Notes: generated by a model not told the origin, from the sequence alone. 64,000 nucleotides of DNA from Rhodalgimonas zhirmunskyi (GCA_030848925.1 JANFFA010000003.1:310001-374000); one strand, 5' to 3'. Positions 37,526 to 46,593 are shown, numbered from the stretch's first letter. Numbers and translations: made by a program.

Positions 37526-38530
37526 CTAACGCGCGGCCATCAGCGCCGCCATATCCAACATCCGGTTGGAAAATCCCCATTCATTGTCATACCAGCCGAA
37601 CACTCGCAGCAACCCGCCCACCGAAACGCTGGTTTCGCGCCCGCTCATGACGATCGATTCGGGCCGCATCCTAAGGTCGGTCGAAACCAGCGGCTGGGTG
37701 ATATAGCCAAACAGCGCCGGCGTTTCCTTAGCCGCCTGCGCCAGAACCGCGTTCACCCCCTCCACCGTCACCGCCTCGCGCACCTGCACCGTCAAATCGA
37801 TGCAGGACACGCTCGCCACCGGCACCCGCACCGCGCGCGCCTCTATCCGCCCTGCCAGCGCGGGCAAAACCGTGTCGATCAGGCGCGCCGCGCTGGTGGT
37901 CGTGGGCACCATCGACAAGGCCGCCGCTCGGCTGCGCACTAGGTTCTCCTTGGGCTTGTCGATCGTCGGCTGGCTGCCGGTATAGCAATGCACCGTGGTC
38001 ATCTGCCCGCTCACCACGCCCCAGTGCTCGTCCAGCACCCGCACCAGCGGCGCCAGCGCATTGGTCGTGCACGAGGCATTCGACACCACGCGATGCGCGT
38101 CCAGATCGCCCTCGTTCGCGCCCATCACCACCGTCACATCCGACACGTCCGACGGCCCCGAGATCAGGACCGCCCGCGCCCCGGCGGCAAGTCCGCGTTC
38201 TTCGTATTCGCGCCCGCCCGCGGCCCCGGTGCATTCCAAAAGCACATCGACTCCAGAAAGGTCGATCTCGCGAATATCGGCCGTCGCGTGAAACGGAATG
38301 CGCCGCCCTTCCACGATCAGCACGCCCTCTTCATGGCTGACCTCACCGGGAAACGGGCCGAACACGCTGTCATAGGCAAACAGGTAGGCACAGCTTTCCA
38401 GCGGCGCGATATCGTTGATCGCCACCAACTCGAACGCCTCGTTCTTGCGCGTCGTCAACAACATCCGCAGGATCGACCGGCCAATTCGCCCGAATCCGTT
38501 GATCGCAATCCGCACCTTGCGCTCCGCCAT
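37526..38530 (-). CDS. gap: type I glyceraldehyde-3-phosphate dehydrogenase
   Basis: This 334-residue glycolytic/gluconeogenic enzyme makes 1,3-bisphosphoglycerate from G3P with NAD(P)+. The Rossmann motif INGFGRIGR, catalytic Cys in [10 protein letters not shown] and C-terminal [12 protein letters not shown] are complete. The start [10 protein letters not shown] is chosen; 26 upstream codons in frame have no support. Alphaproteobacteria usually carry more than one paralogue, so its catabolic or anabolic role is open. Confidence 0.94.
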   Translation of the reverse strand: MAERKVRIAINGFGRIGRSILRMLLTTRKNEAFELVAINDIAPLESCAYLFAYDSVFGPFPGEVSHEEGVLIVEGRRIPFHATADIREIDLSGVDVLLECTGAAGGREYEERGLAAGARAVLISGPSDVSDVTVVMGANEGDLDAHRVVSNASCTTNALAPLVRVLDEHWGVVSGQMTTVHCYTGSQPTIDKPKENLVRSRAAALSMVPTTTSAARLIDTVLPALAGRIEARAVRVPVASVSCIDLTVQVREAVTVEGVNAVLAQAAKETPALFGYITQPLVSTDLRMRPESIVMSGRETSVSVGGLLRVFGWYDNEWGFSNRMLDMAALMAAR

Positions 38531-38628
38531 GCTCTGCACTCCACATAGGTAAGACGGCCTGACCATAAGACCCTCCGGCGCGCCTGCGCCAGCCTCAAAC
38601 GACCTCAAACCGCGTCAATCCGCGCCGC

Positions 38629-39267
38629 TCACCGGTCCAGCAGGGCCCCGATTGCCGCGCACAACTCGCCCGGCGCATCACAGATCGCATCCGCCTGCGC
38701 CCATTCCTCGGGCGCGCCATAGCCCCAGCGCACCGCCAGCGCCTTCACGCCGTTGGCCCGCGCCGCATCGAAATCATGATGTCGGTCCCCAACCATGACC
38801 GAGCGCGCCGCCTCGGCCCCCGTCACTGCCAGCGCATGGGCCAGAAGTTCGGCCTTGTCGTTGCGCGTCCCGTCCAGTTCCGGCCCAAATTGCTCAGCTA
38901 GGTAGGCATCCAGCCCGAACCGCTCGGTGATCCGGCGCGCGAAAACATGCGGCTTGGCCGTAACAAGGCACAGCACATGCCCCGCGTCCCGCATCCCGGC
39001 CAGCGCCGCCTCGATCCCGTCGTAAACGTGGTTCTCGAACAGCCCGACATCGGCGTAACGCGCCCGGTAATGGCCCAGTGCCGCCTCTACATCGTCTACG
39101 CCCAGCTTGGCAAAACTCTCGATCAGTGGCGGCCCGATCACCCAGCCCAGCGTTTCGGCGGGCGGCGGCGTGACGCCCACCTGCTCCAGCGCCTGCATCA
39201 CGGATCGGGTAATCCCCTCCCAAGGGTCGCTCAGCGTGCCATCCAGATCGAGAAACACATGCGCCAC
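38629..39267 (-). CDS. HAD-family phosphatase (Gph-like)
   Basis: This 212-residue HAD hydrolase of the phosphoglycolate phosphatase/PgmB class has motif I VFLDLDGTLSD, a small helical cap, motif II CLVTAKPHVF, the Lys of motif III in RNDKAELL and motif IV MVGDRHHDFDAARANG. Family members remove phosphate from small sugars or 2-phosphoglycolate; the substrate is not determined. It ends about 100 bp before gap on the same strand and sits 5 bp after the small protein at 39273. Confidence 0.9.
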   Translation of the reverse strand: MAHVFLDLDGTLSDPWEGITRSVMQALEQVGVTPPPAETLGWVIGPPLIESFAKLGVDDVEAALGHYRARYADVGLFENHVYDGIEAALAGMRDAGHVLCLVTAKPHVFARRITERFGLDAYLAEQFGPELDGTRNDKAELLAHALAVTGAEAARSVMVGDRHHDFDAARANGVKALAVRWGYGAPEEWAQADAICDAPGELCAAIGALLDR

Positions 39268-39272
39268 AACGC

Positions 39273-39602
39273 CTAGTCCTTTTCGAAAAACGGCGTGACC
39301 TGCGCCACGATCACCGAATTTTCGTCCAGCGCGCGCGCCATCAACGCGCGTTCCTCGTCGGAAATCTCGTGGCCCTGCGCCTCGCGCTCGGCCAGCGTGC
39401 CATATCCGGTCACGTCCAGCGGCGCGGTTTCGGCCTGTTTCAGGATCGCAACCGTCTCGCGCACCGCTTCGGCCTCGTCCACGCCGCTGGCATAGATCAT
39501 CAGCGCCGCGCCGGTCGCCTTCTCGGGCAGGCCATCCCCCGTCTTACGGCCGATCTGCACCAACAGGGTATAGACCTGCTGCCGCGTCTCTTTCTTCGCC
39601 AT
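39273..39602 (-). CDS. conserved hypothetical protein
   Basis: This 109-residue soluble protein is acidic and helical, with segments RQQVYTLLVQIGRKTGDGLP, ATGAALMIYASGVDEAEAVRE and ERALMARALDENSVIV. No signal, membrane segment or known domain is recognised. The ATG at MAKKETRQ follows GGGGAG. Only 5 bp separate it from the phosphatase, so the two are likely cotranscribed. Confidence 0.75.
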   Translation of the reverse strand: MAKKETRQQVYTLLVQIGRKTGDGLPEKATGAALMIYASGVDEAEAVRETVAILKQAETAPLDVTGYGTLAEREAQGHEISDEERALMARALDENSVIVAQVTPFFEKD

Positions 39603-39749
39603 GTCCGGCTCTCCCCTGTTGCCCGCCAACCTGCTACTTTCGCGCGCAGGCTTGCCTTAACCTGAAGTAAACGTCCACCCCTGAGACGAATCGCACCTTG
39701 AAGCCGCGCCCCGCATCGGTATTCCATCATTTCAAATACGGGGACCATC

Positions 39750-40838
39750 GTGAAACACACCATATTCCATGCCGTCTCGGGCCTGCTCGCCTTGCTGTTC
39801 GCAGGCCTCATCGCCGGATCATTCGCCACCCGCGCACATGCGCAGGACGATACACTGACCTTCGCCACCATCGAGCGCCCGCCCTTCGCCTTCACCGAAA
39901 ATGGCGAACAGCGCGGCTTTTCGATCGACCTGATGAACGCCATCGGCGCGGAAATCGGCAAGACCATCACCTATCGGCAGATGCCCCAGTTCATGGACAT
40001 GCTCGCCGCCGTCGAGGCGGGCGAGGTCGACGGCGCCATCGCCAACATCTCGATCACCGCCGAGCGCGAGCGCAAGCTCGATTTCTCGCAGCCGATCTTC
40101 CAATCCGGCCTGCGCGTCATGGTCCCGGCCGAACCCGACACCCGCAGCCTGATCGGCATGCTCTTCAACCGCGACATCGCGCTGTTCCTGCTGGGTGCCA
40201 TCGGCTTTCTTGCACTGGGCGGCATGGCGATGTGGGCATTCGAGCGCCACCGCCAGCCCTATTTCGACCGCCCCGCGCGCGAGGCACTGTTCCCGTCCTT
40301 CTGGTGGGCGCTCAACCTCGTCGTGAACGGCGGCTTCGAAGAACGCGTGCCACAATCGCGCCCCGGGCGCGTCTTCGCCGTGATCCTCGTCGTGTCTTCG
40401 CTCTTCATCGTGTCGATCTTCGTCGCCCGGATCACCGCCGCCATGACGGTCGAGGCGATCACCTCGTCCGTCGACAGCCTCTCCGATCTCGAAACCCGGC
40501 AGGTCGCCACCACCGAAGGCTCGACCGCCTCGGCCTTCCTCGACAGTCGCGGCATCCCGCATCTGCGCGTCGCCGATCTTTCCAACTTGCTGTCCGGCTA
40601 TGAAACCGATGCCTATGACGCAGTGGTCTTCGACGGCCCGATCCTCAGCTATTTCATCCGCACCCACCCCGAGGTCGGCGCCCGCCTGCTGCCCCAGACA
40701 TGGCAGCGCGAAAGCTATGGCATCGCCCTACCCAGCGGATCGCCCCTGCGTGAAGACATCAACCGCGCCCTGCTCAGCCTGCGTGAGTCCGGCCAATATA
40801 ACGATCTGCAAACCCGCTATTTCGGCACCAGCCCCTGA
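39750..40838 (+). CDS. glutamate-receptor-like channel with atypical pore loop
   Basis: This 362-residue protein is laid out as a prokaryotic ionotropic glutamate receptor. It has a signal peptide (1-31), ligand-binding lobe S1 (about 33-139, with ERKLDFSQPIF), a TM helix at 142-164, a re-entrant pore region at 182-204, a second TM at 206-232 (GRVFAVILVVSSLFIVSIF) and lobe S2 (about 240-362, with SYGIALPSGSPLRE). FWWALNLVVNGGFEE aligns with the pore of GluR0-type K+ channels, but TVGYGD is replaced by VNGGFE, so K+ selectivity is unlikely. It stands alone, with no ABC partner genes, which argues against a plain transport binding protein. The ligand is probably an amino acid (inference). Confidence 0.85.
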   Translation: MKHTIFHAVSGLLALLFAGLIAGSFATRAHAQDDTLTFATIERPPFAFTENGEQRGFSIDLMNAIGAEIGKTITYRQMPQFMDMLAAVEAGEVDGAIANISITAERERKLDFSQPIFQSGLRVMVPAEPDTRSLIGMLFNRDIALFLLGAIGFLALGGMAMWAFERHRQPYFDRPAREALFPSFWWALNLVVNGGFEERVPQSRPGRVFAVILVVSSLFIVSIFVARITAAMTVEAITSSVDSLSDLETRQVATTEGSTASAFLDSRGIPHLRVADLSNLLSGYETDAYDAVVFDGPILSYFIRTHPEVGARLLPQTWQRESYGIALPSGSPLREDINRALLSLRESGQYNDLQTRYFGTSP

Positions 40839-40850
40839 TCGTCCCGCCCG

Positions 40851-41072
40851 TCACGAAAGACCTGACTCAAGCACCTGAGGCACCTGAGGCAGGAAATGTG
40901 TCTCTTCCGCCTGACGCGCCGGTGGGGGTGGCGGCGGAGCGATATGGAATATGCCGTGGAAGGGCGGCGGTGGCGGTGGCATCCGCCCCTGTGCGCCAAA
41001 GTCATCCCCCGTCAGGCCGCTCACCACGAAGCCAACCACGATCAGCCCGCTCAGGACCACTGCACGTATCAT
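40851..41072 (-). CDS. small membrane-anchored polyproline protein
   Basis: This 73-residue protein has an N-terminal hydrophobic helix (AVVLSGLIVVGFVVSGL) followed by two runs of six prolines (PPPPPP) separated by FHGIFHIA, and a polar tail. GGAGG lies 9 bases before the ATG. Polyproline runs stall ribosomes and would need EF-P. It converges on the channel gene with 12 bp between the stops. Function unknown; the call rests on the ribosome site and the sensible anchor. Confidence 0.5.
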   Translation of the reverse strand: MIRAVVLSGLIVVGFVVSGLTGDDFGAQGRMPPPPPPFHGIFHIAPPPPPPARQAEETHFLPQVPQVLESGLS

Positions 41073-41309
41073 CAAAATTGCCTCCATGCCGCCTGGGTCT
41101 TTCTCGTCGGGGTCTTTGCCGTATTCGGCGCCCCGATCTGAGCCCCGATTTGGACGGTTAAACGCGCGTCTCCTGTGGTTCCGTCGCATCAGGCAGAAAA
41201 AAATTCGATGCGTGATCTTGAAACAAAATTCGGCGTACAAACGCCCCCGCCGATCCACCCCCAAGGGCCAACCGGCGGACAGCGTTCCAAGGCGCCTTGG
41301 CTTAGCGGG

Positions 41310-41807
41310 TCAGGAATAGGCCCCGGCCGAATAGGTCAGCTCATAACTATGGCTGTATAGCTCAAAGATATTGCCGAAAGGGTCCTCGACATAGACCATG
41401 CGATAGGGCTTCTCACCGGGGAAGTATTCGCGCACCGGCATCCGCTGCTTGCCGCCGGCGGCGACGATTTTCTCCAATAGATCCTCAAGGTTCGGATCCT
41501 GAATGGCGAAATGAAAGGTGCCGTGACGGCGAAAGGCGAAATTGTCCTCCGGCGCGTGGTTTCCGGCGAATTCGAACAGTTCGATCCCGATGCCATCGCC
41601 GGTGGACAGATGCGCAATCCGAAGATGCTTCCAGCCCGGGCCAAATACATCCGTGCACATCACGCCGATGGCACTGTCGTCCTCGACGATCTCACTCGGC
41701 TGCATCAGGACGTAAAACCCCATGATCTCGGAATAGAATTTCACGGCCCGGTCAACGTCCGGTACGGACAGGCCGATATGGGAAAAACTGCGTGGTGTCG
41801 GTGTCAT
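41310..41807 (-). CDS. VOC-family (glyoxalase/dioxygenase fold) protein
   Basis: This 165-residue protein is a single VOC module pair. Metal ligand positions are visible in SHIGLSVPDVDRAVKFY (His), GIELFEF (Glu), TFHFAIQDPN (His) and NIFELYSHSYE (Glu). This makes it a plausible metal enzyme such as a lyase or dioxygenase. It is divergent from a LysR regulator with a dyad operator between them, so its expression is probably controlled by that regulator. Confidence 0.88.
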   Translation of the reverse strand: MTPTPRSFSHIGLSVPDVDRAVKFYSEIMGFYVLMQPSEIVEDDSAIGVMCTDVFGPGWKHLRIAHLSTGDGIGIELFEFAGNHAPEDNFAFRRHGTFHFAIQDPNLEDLLEKIVAAGGKQRMPVREYFPGEKPYRMVYVEDPFGNIFELYSHSYELTYSAGAYS

Positions 41808-41862
41808 GTCACTCTCCTGTGGTTTCGATCTGCCACCGATCTAATCCCCGACACCGCCGCTG

Positions 41863-41880
41863 TGAAATTATCATATTTCA
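41863..41880. promoter_or_regulatory. LysR-type operator between the VOC gene and its regulator
   Basis: TGAAAT-TATCAT-ATTTCA is a perfect 6-bp inverted repeat with 6-bp spacing, containing the T-N11-A core of LysR sites. It lies 56 bp before the VOC start and 30 bp before the regulator start. Confidence 0.7.
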
Positions 41881-41909
41881 TCATTATCAAAACGCAGTAT
41901 TATGATTCT

Positions 41910-42824
41910 ATGCTCAATGCCACGTGGATCGAAACCTTCACCACCCTCGCCGAAGAGGGCCACTTCACCCGCGCGGCGGCGCGGCTGAACATGACGCAAC
42001 CCGGCGTCTCGCAACATCTGCGCAAGCTCGAGGCACAGGTCGGCCGCAAGCTGATCGCGCAGGATGGCAAAAGCTTCACCCTGACCGCCGCCGGGGAAAC
42101 CCTGCGCGACCTCGGCCTGTCACGCCGCGCCGAGGAACGCGCCCTCAGCGATGCCATCTCCAAGGACGACGCCGATACCGGCGAGGTTCGCATCGCCTGT
42201 TCCGGCAGTTTCGCCATGCTCTTTTACCCGCGCGCCATTGTGCTGATGCAAGAGTTCCCCCGCCTCGTTATCCATGTCGAGGCCGCGCCGCAGGCCCGCG
42301 TGCTTTCCGGTGTTCTCGACGGGCGCTTCGATCTCGGCGTCATCGCCCAAGACCCCGGCCACCCCCGCATCGACGCGCACCACATCGGGCAAGAGGAACT
42401 CTGCCTCGTGCTGCCCCTCGCCTTCCCCGCAGGCCCCGCCGACCCGATCCGTTTCAAGGATCTCGACACGCTCGGCATGATCGCCCACCCCGACGGCAAC
42501 CGCTATGCCGACGACCTGTTCTCGATGAATTTCCCCGATGAATTCACCGGCGCGGACCGGCTGCACCTGCGCAGCTACGTCAACCAGATCGGCCAGATCC
42601 CCTCTCCTGTCGCCGAAGGGGTGGGCTATACGCTTCTGCCCCGCTCCGGCCTCGCGGCCTTCCCCGACGCGGATCGCCTGCGGATCGCCGACCTGCCGCA
42701 ACGCCGCCATCACGACCTCTGGTCGATCACGCGGCGCGGCCGTAGCCCCAGCGCAAGGCTCACCCGGATCGCGGCGCTGATCGAAGACCTTGCCGCCAGC
42801 CTTGATCCGTCCGCCCGCAGCTGA
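41910..42824 (+). CDS. LysR-family transcriptional regulator
   Basis: This 304-residue regulator has an N-terminal winged helix (FTTLAEEGHFTRAAARLNMTQ, GVSQHLRKLEAQVGRKL) and a periplasmic-binding-like effector domain. It is transcribed divergently from the VOC protein, and the dyad at 41863 lies between them. It is probably a local regulator that also represses itself; the effector is unknown. The ATG (MLNATWIETF) lies in an A/T-rich region, and the much longer upstream frame is not believed. Confidence 0.92.
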   Translation: MLNATWIETFTTLAEEGHFTRAAARLNMTQPGVSQHLRKLEAQVGRKLIAQDGKSFTLTAAGETLRDLGLSRRAEERALSDAISKDDADTGEVRIACSGSFAMLFYPRAIVLMQEFPRLVIHVEAAPQARVLSGVLDGRFDLGVIAQDPGHPRIDAHHIGQEELCLVLPLAFPAGPADPIRFKDLDTLGMIAHPDGNRYADDLFSMNFPDEFTGADRLHLRSYVNQIGQIPSPVAEGVGYTLLPRSGLAAFPDADRLRIADLPQRRHHDLWSITRRGRSPSARLTRIAALIEDLAASLDPSARS

Positions 42825-42843
42825 AAACGGGCACGCACAAACG

Positions 42844-42873
42844 AAAACGACCCGCCAATCTCTTGGCAGGTCG
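42844..42873 (-). terminator. terminator of dapD (and of the LysR gene)
   Basis: On the minus strand an 11-bp stem CGACCTGCCAA/TTGGCGGGTCG (one G-T pair) closes a GAGA tetraloop and is followed by TTTTCGTTT. Its symmetry can also stop the converging LysR transcript. Confidence 0.85.
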
Positions 42874-42929
42874 CATCCATCTTCGATGTCGCATCAAGGG
42901 CGGGCCGTAACGCCCTCCCCGCTTCGCGA

Positions 42930-43757
42930 TCAGTCGCGCAGCAATTCGTTGATCGAGGTTTTCGAGCGCGTCTGCGCATCCACCCGCTTCACGATCACCG
43001 CGCAATACAGGTTCACACCGTTCTTCGACGGCATCGACCCCGATACCACGACCGACCCGGCAGGCACTTCGCCATACATGATCTCACCGGTTTCGCGGTC
43101 GACGATCTTGGTCGATTGGCCGATGAAAACACCCATGCCAAGGACCGAGCCTTCGCGCACGATGCAGCCCTCAACCACTTCCGAGCGCGCCCCGATAAAG
43201 CAATTGTCCTCGATGATCGTCGGCCCGGCCTGCATCGGTTCCAGCACGCCACCGATGCCAACGCCGCCCGACAGGTGCACGCCCTTGCCGATCTGTGCGC
43301 AGGAGCCGACGGTCGCCCATGTGTCGACCATCGTGCCCTCGTCGACATAGGCGCCAAGGTTCACGAAGGACGGCATCAACACCACGCCCGGCGCGATATA
43401 GGCGCTCTTGCGCACGATGCAGTTGGGAACGGCGCGAAAGCCCGCAGCGCCCCATTCGTTGTCGCCCCAGCCCTTGAACTTGCTGTCGACCTTGTCCCAC
43501 CAGTGGCCGCCCTGCGGGCCGCCGTCCTGTTGCTCCATGTCCTTCAGGCGAAAGCCCAGCAGCACGGCCTTCTTGGCCCACTGGTTCACATGCCAGTCAC
43601 CGTTTTCCTGACGCTCGGCGACGCGCAGCGTGCCGCTGTCCAGCGCGTTGAGCGTATCTTCGATCGCCTCGCGGGTTTCACCGCCGGTCGAGGGCGTGAT
43701 CGTGTCGCGCGCCTCCCAAGCGGCTTCGATGGCGGTTTCAAGCTGGGCATTCGACAT
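42930..43757 (-). CDS. dapD: 2,3,4,5-tetrahydropyridine-2,6-dicarboxylate N-succinyltransferase
   Basis: This 275-residue enzyme succinylates tetrahydrodipicolinate in the lysine/meso-DAP pathway. The middle is a left-handed beta-helix of hexapeptide repeats ([59 protein letters not shown]). The start [15 protein letters not shown] is standard. Other dap genes are not in the window. Confidence 0.96.
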   Translation of the reverse strand: MSNAQLETAIEAAWEARDTITPSTGGETREAIEDTLNALDSGTLRVAERQENGDWHVNQWAKKAVLLGFRLKDMEQQDGGPQGGHWWDKVDSKFKGWGDNEWGAAGFRAVPNCIVRKSAYIAPGVVLMPSFVNLGAYVDEGTMVDTWATVGSCAQIGKGVHLSGGVGIGGVLEPMQAGPTIIEDNCFIGARSEVVEGCIVREGSVLGMGVFIGQSTKIVDRETGEIMYGEVPAGSVVVSGSMPSKNGVNLYCAVIVKRVDAQTRSKTSINELLRD

Positions 43758-43855
43758 GGCGGCGTCTCCTCTGAGGGGTTCAAGCGTTTGCAGCGCTCTT
43801 AACCGCAAGCCGCGCGGCGATCAATGCGATGTGTTGCGGGTCAGGACCCGCGCCG

Positions 43856-43905
43856 TTGGGGGCGCTGCCCCCAAACCCCCGGGGTATTTGTCGCCAAGAA
43901 AGAAC
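43856..43905 (+). repeat. dispersed intergenic element, copy 5
   Basis: The plus strand has an 8-bp stem TTGGGGGC/GCCCCCAA, then ACCCCCGGGGTATTTGTCGC and CAAGAAAGAAC. It lies between the PLP lyase and dapD, reading against both genes. Confidence 0.75.
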
Positions 43906-43933
43906 AGCAGAAGCCCTGGTCGTGAGGCGTGGC

Positions 43934-44854
43934 TCACCCCAGCGGATCGGGCACCACGTTCGCCCCGCAGACCAGCACCGCCACACGTTCGCCCGGTTCG
44001 GGCCGATAAGCGCCGCACATCAGCGCCGCCAGCGCCGTCGCGCCCGCCGGCTCCACCAGTTGCCGCCGCTCGCGCCAGAGCGCCTCTTGCGCGGTGCGGA
44101 TGGCCGCGTCTGGCACCAGAACCGACGCCCCCAGATGCGCCTGCGCCAGATCGAAACAAATCTGCCCGATCCGCCGCGCGCCCAGCGCGTTGGCGGCAAT
44201 GCCCGACACCTCGACATCCACCGGCGCTCCGGCCCCGAGCGCCGCATGCAACGCGCAGGAGGTCTCTGGCTCCACCGCGACCACCTTGCGCGCGCCCGCC
44301 AGCCAGCCCAGCGCCCCGGCGATCAGCCCGCCCCCGCCCACCGCGATCAACACCGTGTCGGCCAGAAGCCCCTGCGCCTCCCATTCGGCGGCGCAGGTGC
44401 CCTGCCCGGCGACCGTGCCGGGGGCATCATAGGCATGCACCTGCATCGCACCGCTGGCCGCCTCATGCGCGCGCGCCGCCTCGAGCGCATTGGCATATTC
44501 GCCCGGCACCACCGTCAGGTCTGCCCCGGTCGAGCGGATCAGCGCGATCTTTGCCGCGCCCGCCATCTCGGGGACGAAAATATGCGCCGGTATCCCAAGC
44601 GACGCCGCTGCATAAGCCACCGCAGCGCCGTGATTCCCCCCCGAGGCGGCCACGACGCCCCCTTCGGGCACCTGCGACGACAACAACGTGTTGAACGCCC
44701 CGCGCGCCTTGAAACTGCCGGTATGCTGCACCTGCTCCAGCTTCATCTCGACCGGGTAGGACAGGCCGAACCCTTTGACCGTCAAAACCGGCGTCTCCAC
44801 GACATGCCCCGCAATGCGCGTCCGCGCCGCCTCGATTTCTGCCTGCCAATCCAT
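43934..44854 (-). CDS. threonine/serine dehydratase-type PLP enzyme
   Basis: This 306-residue fold type II PLP enzyme has the Schiff-base Lys49 in HTGSFKARGAFN, SGGNHGAAVAYAA, the phosphate loop VGGGGLIAGAL and a Ser/Cys-type end (LVCGANV). It is catalytic-domain only, lacking the regulatory C-terminus of biosynthetic IlvA. It is therefore likely a catabolic threonine/serine ammonia-lyase or a related racemase. The ATG at MDWQAEIEAAR is taken. Confidence 0.9.
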   Translation of the reverse strand: MDWQAEIEAARTRIAGHVVETPVLTVKGFGLSYPVEMKLEQVQHTGSFKARGAFNTLLSSQVPEGGVVAASGGNHGAAVAYAAASLGIPAHIFVPEMAGAAKIALIRSTGADLTVVPGEYANALEAARAHEAASGAMQVHAYDAPGTVAGQGTCAAEWEAQGLLADTVLIAVGGGGLIAGALGWLAGARKVVAVEPETSCALHAALGAGAPVDVEVSGIAANALGARRIGQICFDLAQAHLGASVLVPDAAIRTAQEALWRERRQLVEPAGATALAALMCGAYRPEPGERVAVLVCGANVVPDPLG

Positions 44855-44940
44855 TGCCGTCGCCCTTTGTCTGGAGTTCAGGGACCAAACCCTATAGGTC
44901 TCGTCCCGACAGACAAGAGGCCGCAGCAGGACCACCCAAG

Positions 44941-45783
44941 ATGACCGAAGACCGCCACTCCACCTTCCGCGATGCCCATAGCGATATCGACACCGCGAAA
45001 CAGATCCCCGACACGCCACAAACCCGCGCGCCGGCCTATCGCCTCGCCTTTGCCGATGACGATTTCCTCTGCCGTGACGAGCTGCGCCCTGTGCGCCTCC
45101 AGCTTGAACTGCTGAAGCCGCAGATGATCCTTGACGAGCGAGGTATCGAAAGCACCGTGGTGCTGTTCGGCGGCGCCCGCATCCCTGCCCCCGCCAACAA
45201 GGACAGCGCGCGCACCAAAACCCTCTCAGAGTTGTCGCGCTTTTACGACGTGGCACAAGAGTTCGCCCGGCTGATGACCCGCAAATCGCTTGAAACCTAT
45301 GGCCGCGATTACGTCATCGCCACCGGCGGCGGCCCCGGCGTGATGGAGGCCGGCAATCGCGGCGCTCACGAGGCGGGCGGCGCCTCGATCGGGCTCAACA
45401 TCGTGCTGCCGCACGAACAAGCACCCAACGAATACGTTACCCCCGACCTGTGTTTCAACTTCCACTATTTCGCCATCCGCAAGATGCATTTCCTGATGCG
45501 CGCCCGCGCGATCTGCGTCTTCCCCGGCGGCTTTGGCACGCTGGACGAGATGTTCGAAAGCCTGACCCTGATCCAGACGGGCCGGATGCGCCGCATCCCC
45601 TTCCTGCTGTTCGGGCGCGCGTTCTGGGAAAAGATCATCAATTGGGAGGCACTGGCCGACGCCGGCACGATCTCGGACGAAGACCTCGATCTCTTCCGAT
45701 ATGTCGACACCGCCGAAGAAGCCGCCGAGATTGTCGAGAACTGGGACCCTGCGCCTGCGCGCGAGGATATTCCAGGACGCTGA
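44941..45783 (+). CDS. LOG-family (TIGR00730) nucleotide hydrolase-like protein
   Basis: This 280-residue protein has the LOG hallmarks VIATGGGPGVMEAGNRGA and CVFPGGFGTLDEMFE. LOG proteins cleave nucleoside 5'-monophosphates to free base and ribose phosphate, and in plants they activate cytokinins. The family is often mislabelled as lysine decarboxylase. A roughly 80-residue N-terminal extension precedes the Rossmann core. It is transcribed divergently from the PLP lyase. Confidence 0.9.
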   Translation: MTEDRHSTFRDAHSDIDTAKQIPDTPQTRAPAYRLAFADDDFLCRDELRPVRLQLELLKPQMILDERGIESTVVLFGGARIPAPANKDSARTKTLSELSRFYDVAQEFARLMTRKSLETYGRDYVIATGGGPGVMEAGNRGAHEAGGASIGLNIVLPHEQAPNEYVTPDLCFNFHYFAIRKMHFLMRARAICVFPGGFGTLDEMFESLTLIQTGRMRRIPFLLFGRAFWEKIINWEALADAGTISDEDLDLFRYVDTAEEAAEIVENWDPAPAREDIPGR

Positions 45784-45964
45784 GTCCTTTCTGCCCGCCC
45801 AATATCCGCCCTGCACGTGCCGAAAGCCCACTTACCGCCCCTGCGCGCCCACGAACCCGGGCTCTGACGCGATGTCGTGGTTGACAGCCCCGCACAGGAT
45901 AGGGCCGTAGGGCGCTAGACTTGTCGCATGACGCGCCAAATGCACGCACAACCGGGAAACGGCC

Positions 45965-46348
45965 ATGAAAAAACTCGCATTGATCCTCGTGGCCCTGATC
46001 GCCGCGCTGCATGTCTATATCGCTTGGTTCGAAATATTCGCATGGACCTCACGTGGCCCGAAAGTGTTCGACACCTTCCCACCGGAACTCTTCGAGCAGA
46101 CCATTCAACTGGCCGCCAACCAAGGCATCTACAACGCATTTCTGGCCGTCGGATTGGTCTGGTCTCTCTTGATCAAAGAGGAAAGATGGCAATTCAATAT
46201 CGCGGCCTGTTTCCTCGGTTTCGTCGCCATCGCTGGTGTCGTCGCCGCCGTGACGATCGCGCCAACATCCGGCCTTCCGCAACTCGTGCCCGCCTGTATC
46301 GCGCTTGCCCTCCTGTTCCTGTCGCGGACAAAACGCCAATCCAGATAA
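45965..46348 (+). CDS. DUF1304 family membrane protein
   Basis: This 127-residue integral protein has four hydrophobic helices. Conserved DUF1304 features are HVYIAWFEIFAW in the first helix, NQGIYNAFLAVGLVWSLL and the end GLPQLVPACIALALLFL. No biochemical role is known. It begins with MKKLALILVALIAALH and appears to be a stand-alone gene. Confidence 0.88.
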   Translation: MKKLALILVALIAALHVYIAWFEIFAWTSRGPKVFDTFPPELFEQTIQLAANQGIYNAFLAVGLVWSLLIKEERWQFNIAACFLGFVAIAGVVAAVTIAPTSGLPQLVPACIALALLFLSRTKRQSR

Positions 46349-46495
46349 CCCCTCCGAAGACATAGACGCAGGCACCGCCGCAACAGTTCGCCTTTCGAAC
46401 AATCGCCCCCGGCCCCCATCTCAACGCTGCACAAACTGGCCCGGACCACGCTGGCAAACGCCGGATCACCAAGAACCAACGTCGATACTCAACAA

Positions 46496-46526
46496 GGGTT
46501 TGCGCTGCGCTACGCGCATCGCCCGG
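46496..46526 (+). repeat. second dispersed repeat, copy B
   Basis: Starting GGGTTTGCGCTGCGCTACG and ending CGCCCGG, this pairs with 26409-26439. It is 35 bp from element copy 6. Confidence 0.55.
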
Positions 46527-46560
46527 GGGGGCGTCGGCTTCGCCTCGGCCCCCTCCCCCC

Positions 46561-46593
46561 TTTTCATTTTTCTAAAAATACTCCTGCCGAAGG
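46561..46593 (-). repeat. dispersed intergenic element, copy 6
   Basis: The minus strand reads CCTTCGGCAGGAGTATTTTT then AGAAAAATGAAAA. It keeps the core and the ATGAA end but only a poor hairpin. It follows the ribH stop by 8 bp in the same direction. Confidence 0.6.

Noticed and set aside
43934-44854. Full biosynthetic threonine deaminase IlvA
   Set aside because: The protein ends after the catalytic PLP domain and has no regulatory ACT-like C-terminus.
45881-45909. TTGACA before the DUF1304 gene as a promoter
   Set aside because: At 17 bases downstream the sequence reads GCCGTA, which is no acceptable -10 element.
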